Source: Scilla litardierei (taxonomy: Eukaryota; Streptophyta; Magnoliopsida; Asparagales; Asparagaceae). Taken from it: 64,000 nt of DNA. The position numbers and the translations under genes are program-made. The notes under the pieces were generated by a model. The model saw only the letters and a program-made list of their open reading frames with translations. It made no database searches and had not been told where the DNA came from. Positions 44,491 to 55,321 of this stretch are shown piece by piece (within the stretch, counting starts at the first letter, position 1; every line of letters starts with the position of its first letter). Where the stretch lies: the NCBI GenBank assembly GCA_030789695.1, contig CM061141.1, forward strand, positions 274,009,655 to 274,073,654, read 5' to 3'.

Positions 44491-47400
44491 AGGTAACTTG
44501 TAATTATACTAGTTACATATGTGTTTCTAGTTCAATATTTCTTGTGGAATCTAATCCATTTTGTATAATTGATTCAGGTGCCACCGATCACATAGCAAGG
44601 GACAGACAGTCCTTCATGGAGTATCACCGGATACCCAAGGAACGAAGTGGATCTATGTAGGAAACAACACTCGTGTTGAAGTGAAAGGCGTTGGGACTTG
44701 CAAGCTAGTCTTGGACAACGGCCGCACTCTCCTACTTCATGATGTTCTCTTCGCTCCAGATATTCGAAGGAATATAATATCTGTGGTCGTGTTAATGGGT
44801 CTTGGTTATAGCTGGTTTTTTCATGATTGTAAAGTGGACTTGTGTTGTAATAATTCCTTAATTGGTACTGGGTATGTATTTAAAGGATTTATTGTATTAA
44901 ATACAATGTATGACTCTTCATTATGTAATGAAAATTTCCTTGTTACAAATTCTTCGACTTATGAGTCTGATATAATTTGTTGACACGCAAGGCTTGGTCA
45001 TATTGGACCAACACGAATGGATAGACTTGCCAAACGTGGCCTTCTATCCAATGTTTCAAACGTTGAAATGTCGACCTGCGAACATTGCCTTGTGGGGAAA
45101 TCTTGTTGCAAGCTGTTTGGAACCGGCACAAGGGCCGAGGTTCCATTACAGCTCATCCATTCGGACATATGTGGTCCGATGAATGTCAAGACAAGACGCG
45201 GGAAGTCCTATTTCATCACTTTTATTGATGATTTCACCCGATTCAGACATATCTATTTGATATCCCACAAAAGTGAAGCATTAACCTGCTTTAAAAACTA
45301 TATGAGTTTAGTGAAGAATCAATTAGATCGCAAGATTAAGGTCTTGCGAACTGATAGAGGCGGTGAATATCAATCAACAAGTTTTAAGGAACTTTGTGAT
45401 GAAAAGGGCATAGTACATCAGGTAACTATGCCTTATACTCCTCAACAAAATGGTGTTGCTGAAAGGAGAAATAGGACTTTAATGGAAATGGTCCGTTCAA
45501 TGATGGTGCAAGCTAACTTGCCAATCATCTTTTGGGGTGATGCATTATTAACAGCCACTTTCATTTTGAACCGCGTACCCTCGAAATCAGTTAGCTCCAC
45601 TCCTTATAAGTTGTGGAACCAAAAGTCTCCTGACTTAAACATTTTAAAACCTTGGGGATGTGCATCCTACGCACATATTTCCTCCCATAAGTATGGCAAA
45701 CTTAGGCCAAGGGGAAGGAAATGTATCTTTATACGATACATAGAAAACTCCAAAGGTTATGTTTTCGTTAGTCAGGAAGACAATGGAGGTCTAATTGAGT
45801 TTGAGTCGAGGGATGTCACTTTCTTGGAAAACGAGTTTCCAAGACAGGGCGAGATAAGTCAGGACTTATCTCTATTTAAGGTTAATGATCAAGAAGGATT
45901 ACCTCATTCGAGTGGGAGAATTCTTGGTGAAGAAGAAAATACGTTTCAAACTTCACCAATGGATGATACGAATGACACTAATCCTATTCCATACGGGAAT
46001 AATGATCCAAGTGGAAGCATTTCTAACGACATTCCAAGTGGGAGTGATATTAGAATTGATCTAAATTCGAGTCAACAAGGACTTGAAGAATCTCAAATGC
46101 GACGTAGTAGTCATACAAGGTTGGCTCCTCTAAGATTTGAGGATGAATTTCCGCAAACCTTTATGACTTTACTACAAGATGATGACGAGCCTGCTACTTT
46201 TAAACAGGCCGTATCATGCCCTGCGAAAGACAAATGGATGGAAGCGATGAAGGAAGAGTTGGAATCCATGAAAGTTAACCAAGTCTGGGACTTAGTTGAC
46301 TTACCCAGAGGACGTAGAGCTATTGGGAACAAATGAGTTCTCAAGATCAAGCATAAGGCTGATGGCTCTATTGATAGATATAAAGCTCGCCTTGTCGCGA
46401 AAGGTTTTACGCAACAGGAAGGGATAGACTACGAAGAGACCTTCTCACCTGTTGTCCGTTTTACCTCGATTCGCCTGATTCTGGCAATGGTAGCTTGCTT
46501 AGACCTCGAACTACATCAGATGGATGTAAAGACTGCCTTTCTCAATGGAGAATTGGACGAGGAGATCTATATGGAACAACCAACAGGGTTTGTAAAAGAA
46601 GGAAACGAACATAAGGTTTGTAAACTTCATAAATCCATATATGGTCTTAAACAATCCTCGAGGCAATGGTATATACGATTTCAAGAAGTTGTCATATCAA
46701 ATGGTGTTTCCATGCTTGATGAAGATAACTGCGTATATATCAAGAGGATTAATAGCAAGTACGTAATTATGTCTCTATATGTAGATGACATTTTAATAGC
46801 CGGAAATGACAAGGGCTTTGTGATGGATATCAAGGCTTGGCTTTCATCAGTTTTTGAGATGAAAGACATAGGAGAAGCCGCATATATCCTTGGAGTTAAG
46901 ATTTCAAGGAATCGTTCGAAGAAACTTCTTTCTCTTTCACAGGAGACTTATATAAAGAAGGTTTTAGAACGTTTTAATATGCAGGACTGCAAGTCCATTG
47001 ATACTCCTATAAGCAAGTGCGACAATTTATGTCTAAAATCATGTCCAAAGAACCAAAAGGAAAAGGAAATTATGGAAAAAGTTCCATATTCCAGTGCAGT
47101 TAGTAGTCTTATATACGTTATGATGTGTACAAGACCGGACATCTGTTTTGCCGTTGGAATGGTAAGTCATTACCAATCCAACCCAGGGCAAGTACACTGG
47201 AAAGCGGTTAAGAGGATATTGCGGTATCTCAAAGGAACTGCAGACTATGCTTTATGCTATCAAGGAGATGCCTTGAGGCTCAAAGGCTACACTGATGCTG
47301 ATTGGGCGGGTGATCTCGATGAGCGACGATCGACCTCAGGATATGTTTTTCTACTCGGATCTGGTGCAATATCCTGGAGTAGCAAGAAACAATCCTGCAT

Positions 47401-47749
47401 CGCACTTTCAACTATGGAAGCCGAGTTTGTAGCATTTAGCATGGCAGTCCAAGAGGCTGTTTGGCTTAGGAAATTCTTAGACAGGCTAATTGATGCAAGT
47501 GACTCAGGTGATGTACCTATACACAGCGACAGTCAAGCATCTATACCCTATGTCAAAGATCCTAAATTCCATTGTAAGACCAAACACATAGATATCCGCA
47601 ACAAATTTATAAAAGACTATGATAAGACCAAGAAGGTAGACATAAGGTACATATCTACGCATGAGATGATAGCGGATCCGCTTACGAAGGCGATCCCCAG
47701 AGATGTGTTTTACAAACACTTATCATCTCAAGGATTGCGTAAGAGCTGA
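44491..47749 (+). pseudogene. pol: Plus copia pol (protease, integrase, RT, RNase H)
   Basis: Protease: IIDSGATDH (44562-44589) is intact, with a one-base loss near 44633 that shifts the frame to a stop at 44660. Integrase: HARLGH after a TGA at 44981-44983 (sister TGG), CEHC, HSDICGPM, DRGGEY and the catalytic stretch PQQNGVAERRNRT. RT: a TGA at 46334-46336 (GNK*VLKIK; sister TGG), then MDVKTAFLNGE, SIYGLKQSS and YVDDILIAGND. RNase H: YTDADWAGD, MEAEFVA, DSQASI and HIDIRNKF, ending at TGA 47747-47749. All domains are present, none can be made from one frame. The three stops are all C-to-T type changes. Confidence 0.92.
44493..44577 (+). other. Candidate intron at gag-protease junction
   Basis: Begins GTAACTTG and ends TTGATTCAG, 85 bp. 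It is A/T-rich, in frame when kept, and absent at base precision from the minus copia. Its removal shifts the frame so that Gag stops seven codons on. It contains the first part of the protease active-site codons (IIDS). Confidence 0.75.
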
Positions 47750-48766
47750 GTTGTATCAATGTAAATTCACATGTCTGTAAATGATCAAATTCAATAAAAG
47801 AATAAGTTCTTTTTTCAAACATTGCATATGAATTTCTTAAGAAATGTTTGTGTACATTTTTGAAATCTCAGCTGAATTTTAGTATGTCGGACAGATTAAG
47901 GTTGGCTCTCTCACATGAGCAACCGCCTTTATTTTATCAGACGGGTAAAATAAAGATGAGACCTGTTTAAAGTCAAAATCGTCAGACGGACGATTTAGAG
48001 TCATGACTTAAACAAAATGGTCGTATGAAAGATCTGTATCATATGGATGCTTTCAAAAGATCTAAGAGGATTTTGAAATCCTATCTGTCTTATGCGGGAT
48101 GTGAGTCCAGAAGATTATGTGAGTAGTAAAAGGGACTCAAAGTCAGACATTGTGGTGTCTGGTTATCATCCTTACAACATCATTAAGACATACGCTCCCT
48201 GGGAAAGGAGTGATGTTGTAATACGTATTCATACTACGTATGCATTTTGACCATTGGGTTAGAATAGTAATTGTGTTTACTATTATGTGAGACCCAAAGA
48301 CCACATGGGTCTTAACTCGTTACCCTTATGGACTCTAATTGGTTCCTTAAGATTTGATTGGGTGATTTCTATCTTAGCATGTTGCTTATGGACTATGGTT
48401 AATTCGGTCCGGCGGGGCATGTTAGAAAAGCGAGTCAAGTCAAGATCAAAAGGATCGCAAGAAGAGGAAGATTAATTTCATATTCACATTTGGACTTTAG
48501 AGATTCAAAGCTGGCCAGCCAATTGTAAATCCAGATGGGATTCAATTGTTGAATATAAAGTATAAGAAATGTGAAGAAATAATCTAGGGTAAAGCATGCG
48601 TTGATCTACTCAACTTTGCACCTCGAGGGGTGTTGTGTATCTCTAACAAGTGCACAACAGCGGACTCTATGCGCATGACGGTCACACAGCCTATTTCTCG
48701 GTATGATAAATAGAAGAGTTAAAGGAAAGATGTTTCCTTACAATCCCCTCAAGTGTGAGTGGGAGA
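47750..48766 (+). other. Plus copia 3' untranslated region and polypurine tract
   Basis: No gene. It ends with AGTGTGAGTGGGAGA (48752-48766), the polypurine tract for plus-strand synthesis. Confidence 0.8.
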
Positions 48767-49315
48767 TGTTGGATATGGACGACATGAATACACCCATGAG
48801 GGGATGTATGAGGGTATACGGACCTCAGATGTCGCGTGCACGAAGGCGTGCACGAAGGGAACCTTTTCTCGTGTGAAAAGGGCCACTCGATAAGTGGAAA
48901 AAGCCACTCGATAAGTGAAAAAAGTCACTTTATAAGTGCATAAAGGCACTTGATAAGTGAATGAAGAAGAGGATAAATGAATGCGCTTTTATAGGCTAAT
49001 AAGCTTATAATTGGTTATTTCCTACAATAACTACCCCTAAAGCCTATAAATAGGACCCAAGGATAAGGCTTTCATTCCACACTTTCCCTGCCATAAGTTT
49101 GCATAAGGCATCTTATGTTCTTCTTCTCCCTTCCATTAAAATCCTCTTCTAAATAGAGATTTAGGCGGTGAAACTCTGCTTCGATCCTCTGTGACGAAGT
49201 ATCGACCGTTGTGGCGAATCCGAGGGCAAAGTTTAGAGATTACGGTGTCGCTTACACAAACGTAAGTCTCTACTTTATTTCGATCCTAACGTCGCTGTTT
49301 TGTCAGGATCCTACA
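48767..49315 (+). repeat. Plus copia 3' LTR
   Basis: 549 bp, with the same ends as the 5' LTR and about ten substitutions by eye besides the ~22-bp indel. Confidence 0.93.
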
Positions 49316-51183
49316 CATCCACCCACAGCCACCACCGGCTCCTATCGTCGGGCCGCTGGGTATTACGTTCCGAAACGACGCACATCGCGTCGCTTTTGAG
49401 TGTATCACCCAGCGCTCGATAGTTCCCTCCAGGTTCGCACACCTTGCAGACCTAGACCGCCTGGGGGTACTTGAGGGGTTGCTCACGTTGTACGACAACG
49501 TGGGTTGGCGAGACTTTCTTTCTGTGTCGGCGGACACCTACGTCCGTCCGACACTTGAGGTACTTAGCTCGATCGCCTGGACCGCTGAGGGATACTCCTT
49601 CCGACTCATGGATCGAGAGTGTCAGATCACTCTCGATATGCTTTGAGCGTTCTTTCAGTGGCCCGCAGTCCACGTGCCAGACCGAGCCTACGCCCCCACA
49701 CACATTCCTCCCCCATCCTTCGATTCACACGCCTTCTGGGCCCGGATCACAGGTTTACCACAGGCCTTCGACCCTAGTAGGGCCAAGGCCTTGGCCATAG
49801 TCCACCCCTGCCTCCGCATAGCACAGTGCCTTATGGCGACCACCTTTCTAGCGAGGTACGAGCCTAGGACGATGTCTACGCATGAGCTCTATATGCTCTA
49901 CGCGATGACTCGCCACAGAGTTTTGGATAGGGATGGTGTTACGTTGGTCCCCGCCGTTGAGATTGACATCGCTAGCTGGTTTTTGGACCGCATCATCGTA
50001 TCGATGGGCGCTCGCTCCCCGATATGTTGCGGCGACCTGATCACCCTGCTAGCCCTGATGACCGGCGAGGACCTTTCGGCTGACCTTAGACGAGCCCCGA
50101 GCCCCACTGCACTATTGATAAACGTCATGGCCCAGATGAAGATGCTTCGTCCGCATGGCCAGCGGCACTGGGTATGGTTGCACGGTCCTTTCGGTGCTGA
50201 CTACATGATCCTTCCGAGCCCCGCTCGGACACACATAGGACCAGCACACGAGGACTGGCTTCCGGCGATGGATCTCCTGATCCCCACCGCCTACATGCTA
50301 GAGGCCGAGGGAGCTGAGCCTGCACCACCTGCACACCCTGCACCGCCAGTTGACCCTGTGTTCCCTCAGCCTGAGCCTGCATTTTCTGCCGCTCCTGAAA
50401 CTTCTGTCCCCACTTCTACCAGTGTCGGGAGTACACTTGTTGAGCCTACACCCACCACGTCTACCACTACCACCACCACTGCTGTGCCCTTGTCGGTTGA
50501 GCCTCTCACCTCTCTGCTACCCGAGCGTCCACCTACTATAGTTGAGAGCGGTGAGCCTTCTTTTCCTGACGTCGTACGGTCCCTGTCTGGCTTGTTGTCC
50601 GCTGGGGTATCACCTTTTGGTCCATTCACTTCCTCCCCAACGGTTGACCCCTCTGTCTCCACCGTAGCCGTCCTATCTGAGAGTGTCATGACGTCTGTTC
50701 CCACGTCTGTGTCACTGATCTCTCTTACCGCCTCGTCACCGATTTTGTCTTCCACTCCCACGGCTGCTGCTTCCACCTCACACCAGCCTGCGTCCCAGCC
50801 TCACATCGAGGATGGGCATCCACTAGTGAGCACATCACCCTTACCACCCATGCCTGCTGTCCCGATCACCTACACTGCCCGTATTAGACAGCCCCGACCA
50901 GCTCAGCCTAGACCTGTCCGTCCCTCCGCTCCACCACCCCCTGACGCCTTAGTTCAGAGCATTCGCGCTCTTGAGGGGGCATTGAGTGGACTCATGGGCG
51001 ATTTTAGGGCTTTGTCTTCCACAGTCACCGCCATGCAGTACCGCCTCGAGCTACTTCCCAGCATTCACTTTTGCCTTACCCAGATCCTCGAGCGACTGCC
51101 ACGACCACCACCCACCCAGCAGACACGTCCACCACCCCCCCACCTCCGCCTCAGGACGGAGATGGCGCAGCACCACCAGCCTA

Positions 51184-52767
51184 GGCACACCCTTAATTCC
51201 ATTGACCCTTTTTGTCGTTACGCTGCACATTCTCTGCTTGGTCCTGATGATTTTTGCCTACCCCCCTCCCATCACTATTTTTGTCCACATTTTGATCATA
51301 TCATTCTATATCCTATCTCGGGAGTGAGGGAGAGTATTTTTGGTGACACACACATTTATGCATCACTCTTTTCCTTGCATGCATCACATTAGCATCATAT
51401 TTTTCATTTTGTTATTTTTATTTCTTTTTATCATGCATGCATAGCCACCCCCCTCCCATTACACGTCTCTCGGTGTTCCACACTTCGCACATTGAGGACA
51501 CTATGCACTTTAGCTTGGGGAGTGAGTTCTCACGCTTTTTGCTTTTGTCACCTTTCATTTTTAGTTTCTCTACGTTTTTCCACTTTTGCACCCATTTTTC
51601 ATCGCCCTTTTTTTTTCATTTTTTACCATGCATCACGTTTTTCTTATTTTCCTTGTGTGCTGCATTGTAAATAGTTTTTATTTTCGTTTATCTTTATTCC
51701 TTTCATCTTTTACTAGAGATGACTTTTCTGTGATGATGATGACGTGGTGTTAGCTTTTCTCTATATGCATGCTATATTTGTCATGTCATAGTTTTTTATT
51801 TCTGATATCATATGCTATGTCCTGCCTTGCATTTAGAAATAGTAACCCACTCTCTTTTGGTGTACGAAAATGGATGAAATTCTATTATTAGCTGATGTCT
51901 GATGATTCATATGTATGCTATCATAGAAAACACACCGAGATTCACGCATTGATGCTTATATCTGGAGTACCGCTTTCTTTTCTCTCATATCACTTCTATA
52001 TGCATGATTTGTACATTTCACTTCAGGTTGAGTGGATTGTTGCTAGCAATGATAAATCTGGATTAGTTTACTTTTTGAGATTAAACTGAGTAGATTATAT
52101 TACCCTGCTGAAGTTGTCATGCACGTCCTATAGAGTGAACTGAGAGATACATTTATTTCTTTCTCCACATATCTTGAACATTATTTCTCTATTTTAAATT
52201 CATTGGTGAATCTCCCCTGAGCGATTCTATTATTGGCATACCCCCGTTATTAAAATCACATGCTCCAAATTCCCCAAACCCAAAGAAAAATACTTGTATA
52301 TCCTTCTCTTTGATTTGGGATCATTTGTGTAAATATTCCATATGAAAAAAAGAGAAAAAAGAAAAGAAAAAAAAGAAGAAGAAGAAAAAGAATTGAGAAT
52401 AAGTGAAGAAATGAGAAAAGAAGTTCGAAAACGATCCCATCTCATATCCTTTCTCTCTTTCTTCCCTCTTTTGCTTTTATTTTAGTTTTCTTTGATTTTT
52501 GGAGCTTCATAAGAAACGGGGATGTAAATATTGTTTTGTATGTGCCACCACGCTTATAGATAAGCTTGGGGGAGAGAATCCAATGATGTGTGAGAGAGTG
52601 ACTACTTGACGGTGCATGACAACCTAGGCTAAGTAATATTTTATACTCGGTGAGATTGCTAAAGTTTTACGAAATCCAGAAATCTACGCTTAGCATTCAT
52701 TTCATGAAAACCACACTTTTTCTATTCTTTCAACTCTATCGTGTGATATCTCTTATACTCTATCGTG
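51184..52767 (+). other. Athila main 3' noncoding region
   Basis: No gene. It has a GCTTGGGGAGTG box (about 51510-51523), an A/G-rich tract (52345-52420), and CTTGGGGGAGAGAATC (52564-52580). The last ~360 bp seen in A1, including the polypurine tract that should abut the LTR, are missing; the LTR follows the repeated TCTATCGTGTGAT instead. Confidence 0.8.
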
Positions 52768-54583
52768 TGATCACTCCATATTTTACACCTTTTTCTGCAT
52801 TTTTGCATGCCATTTAGATCGCTCTAATCGTGTTTTTCACGTTTATTCGACAATATTGCGATGCTTTTCATGATTTGTTGTTTTTGTCGTATTTCAGGAG
52901 ATTTGGAGCGATTTGGAGTGATTCTGAGATGCACCCACTCCAGAGTGTCACCAATGCCTCTCTTGAGGGGTATTTTGCGATTGGAGAGGAGTGGAAGAAG
53001 AAAGAACGTCGTAGGAGCAACGAGGAGGCGAAAATATGAAGTTTGGGCATTTTGAGCATTTCACTCGGTTGAGTGAAGGAGTCACTCGTCCGACCATAGG
53101 AAGCCCGCTCGGCCGACCAGATCGGACACGCAACAGGCGTGCACTCGGCCGAGCAACGCCAAGTCGCTCGGCCGAACCACGGACACCCACTCGCCCGAGT
53201 GGCGTCAAGACGGCGGCAGCAAAAATCCGAAACTTACTGTTTCTGTACAGTCAATTTCCGAGTCGCCGTCCGCCTGAGTGACAATCGACGTCCGCCCGAG
53301 TGACAAAGGACGTCCGCCCGAGTGACTAAAGGTCGTCCGCCCGAGTGACCTCCGAGGAGACGACCCCCGAGACCCCCAACTCTCTGTTTCTGTACAGGGT
53401 TCGTCACTCGGCCAAGTGACATTTGTCACTCGGCCGAGTGAGCCGCGCTGCCTGAAGCGTAAACTGCGGATTTGAGGCTACGCAGGGGCATTTTCGTCAG
53501 GATTTTTTTGGGCTATTTTGGGGGGTATTTAACCCCAGTTTTTAACCTAGTTTAGAGAGCTTTTTCAAAACTTTTTGCAGCTTTTTAGATTAACTTTTTA
53601 GGTATTAGATTTAGCTTTGAGGGAGGAGAGAAAAGTGAGATTTTGTTGGATGCTTTTTTGTTCTTCATTGGTTTGTCTCTCTCTCCCTCCAAAAACTCCA
53701 TTTTTATTGATATTTTGAATATTGCTATGAATTCCATTGATTTTATTTGTGAATTTCTATTGCATTCTATTATGAATTGTGAGTAGTTCATCGTCTTAGG
53801 GCGTAGGGATGAACCCTACGAGCCCAATTTCGAATTTATGATGAATTGGTGAAACCATTGCTAGGATTGATTAGGGTTAGTTTGGGATTGCTATAATACG
53901 AATAGCTAGGGATTCACACCGATTGGGATTTGCAAGAGATTGGATCCCAATTCGATAGGAAGCCCTAGATATTCGACTTGGGTTGCAATTGAATTCCTCC
54001 GAAATCGGTTTGCAAGAGATTGGATCGAAACTAGGGTTTTTCGATTGCAATCCTATACCAATACCCGTTTGCAAGAGATTGGATGGGTAGGAACTATCCC
54101 AATCTAGGTCGTAGCTCGAGTTTGCACGAGAGTGGACTCGAGATACGATTGAACGATGATGTTGTTCTTCACGCTAGTTTGCATAGGTTAGGGTTTGCAA
54201 GAGATTGGACCCTACCCTAGGTTGGCTATAGACCGGCAATAGCGCGAGAGCATGAGCTTGGTTCCACATTTAGTTGCAACTAATTCACCCAAATTTCATG
54301 TCTAGCAATTGTGAAACCCACGAGTCACAATAATGAGATACGGCAAGTAGCGGGGATTCCCTATCCCCTAAGTGTCTTTATTAATTTGTTAATTCGTTTA
54401 TACATTTGAACGACTGTGACCGCACATTTGCGAACATCTCTCGACCCTTCCTATAGCCAGGTTACCGAAGAGGACACTGTTATCAGGCCTCCCTGTGTTC
54501 GATACCCGCTCGCCGCTACACCGTGCGCTTGCGGTAAGACTACGATCGTCGCTGCTCCGGGATGTGTATCCGGGGCACGATCA
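52768..54583 (+). repeat. Athila main 3' LTR (A3)
   Basis: TGATCACTCC...GCACGATCA, 1816 bp. It contains one more 21-bp CGTCCGCCCGAGTGAC unit than A2. Palindrome cluster 53062-53441, TATA-like box 53526-53532. Confidence 0.92.
53922..54214 (+). other. Five-hairpin RNA array, LTR A3
   Basis: Same five hairpins as A2. The second stem here is TCGG with TCGA, three pairs plus a G-U wobble. Confidence 0.8.
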
Positions 54584-55321
54584 CCTCGGTCAGACACATC
54601 CCGATGCGGTGGTGGTTGTCGGTCGTGCACGGTGCGGCTGTCGCAACGTTGGACGAAGCTTGGGGTGGAGTTTTTGACGGCTATGGTTTTGGTGGCTGCG
54701 AAAATAAGCTAGCCTAGGGTTTATTTAAATAGAAATGAGCTAGGGTTAGGGTTAGGGTTTTAAGAAAAATAATTAAAATATTTAAAATAATTTATTTAAA
54801 ACAAATTCACTCTCCTCTCCCTCACGCAAGTTGTGTGCGGCCAAAAATTCTGAAATTTGGTCAAAAAATTCTTTAACACGTTATTATAATATAGGAATTT
54901 TATTATAATTAAAGCACTTATAAAAATTGGTTTTAAAATTATTTAAAACTTTCTAAAAAATGGAAAATAGGTCAAATTTAGCCTAAAATTTGTAAAGTAA
55001 TTATGGGGTGTTCGGGGCGACGAAAGAAAGAGAGTGGAGAAGACGGATCTAAATTTCAACGTCGAGAGACGAAACTAAAATAGAAATGTCTCGCGTCAAA
55101 ACAGAAAGTCGCGACGTCACATCAAATAAGATAGTATCGCGGAAGAACAACTCGAGATATGTCTTTCCAAAGTTGTTCCACAATCTAATACTTTCAGAGA
55201 CGATCACGTCAACATATCACACAAAAACGTTTAAAATCAAATAGAGTCTAAAATAAACACATGCACGATCAAGAGCACGTGCACAAAGAAAGTACGATCG
55301 GAAACCGACCGTTACATCATT

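Larger units (their letters stand above)
41863..49315 (+). mobile_element. Ty1/copia element, plus strand, near full length
   Basis: LTRs 41863-42389 and 48767-49315, target duplication CATCC (41858-41862 and 49316-49320). It carries all domains (Gag, protease, integrase, RT, RNase H) but has three nonsense codons and one frameshift. It is related to the minus copia throughout, and the two face away from each other with 66 bp of Athila ORF between. Confidence 0.93.
34382..51183 (+). pseudogene. Athila ORF, split by two copia elements and further broken
   Basis: Three pieces: 34382-34496, 41802-41862 and 49321 to about 51183. Piece 1 encodes a basic N-terminus with an NLS-like run (SAKRKRPDEHG). 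Piece 2 encodes Pro/Gln repeats (PQPADPIYPQP). Piece 3 holds the Athila ORF-1 domain: GITFRNDAHRVAFECI, FAHLADLDRLGVLEGL, GWRDFLSVSADTYVRP, FWARITGLPQAFDPSRAK and WFLDRIIVSMG. A Ser/Thr/Pro-rich stretch (50290-50940) and a heptad-like helix (IRALEGALSGLMGDFRALSS) follow. Apart from the insertions there is a one-base frame offset between pieces 1 and 2, a TGA at 49643-49645, and probably a slip in a C run near 51135; the alternative frame ends GDGAAPPA at TAG. No membrane segment is evident. Role unknown. Confidence 0.8.
28620..54583 (+). mobile_element. Athila-type element, main copy, pol-less, with two nested copia insertions
   Basis: LTRs 28620-30414 and 52768-54583, flanked by a perfect 5-bp target duplication CCTCG (28615-28619 and 54584-54588). 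In order: 5' LTR, tRNA-Asp-type primer site, gag-protease, a ~1-kb noncoding region, the Athila ORF (split by two copia elements), 3' noncoding sequence, 3' LTR. No RT, RNase H or integrase sequence exists between protease and Athila ORF, so the element is non-autonomous. Net length without the copia elements and duplicated targets is about 11.2 kb. Confidence 0.92.
26350..55316 (-). mobile_element. Family X solo LTR, inverted, carrying nested insertions
   Basis: Its own sequence is 26350-28619 plus 54589-55316, about 3.0 kb. On the minus strand it starts TGTAACGGTCGG (55316) and ends GAGCGTGACA (26350). A perfect 5-bp target duplication TCATT flanks it (26345-26349 and 55317-55321), and removing it restores the sequence of X-a at 22885-22900. 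No primer site, polypurine tract or coding region lies between, so it is a solo LTR. It contains tandem repeats of ~62 bp (27170-27310) related to the 55-bp repeat and a CTCGGTC palindrome cluster. Confidence 0.85.
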
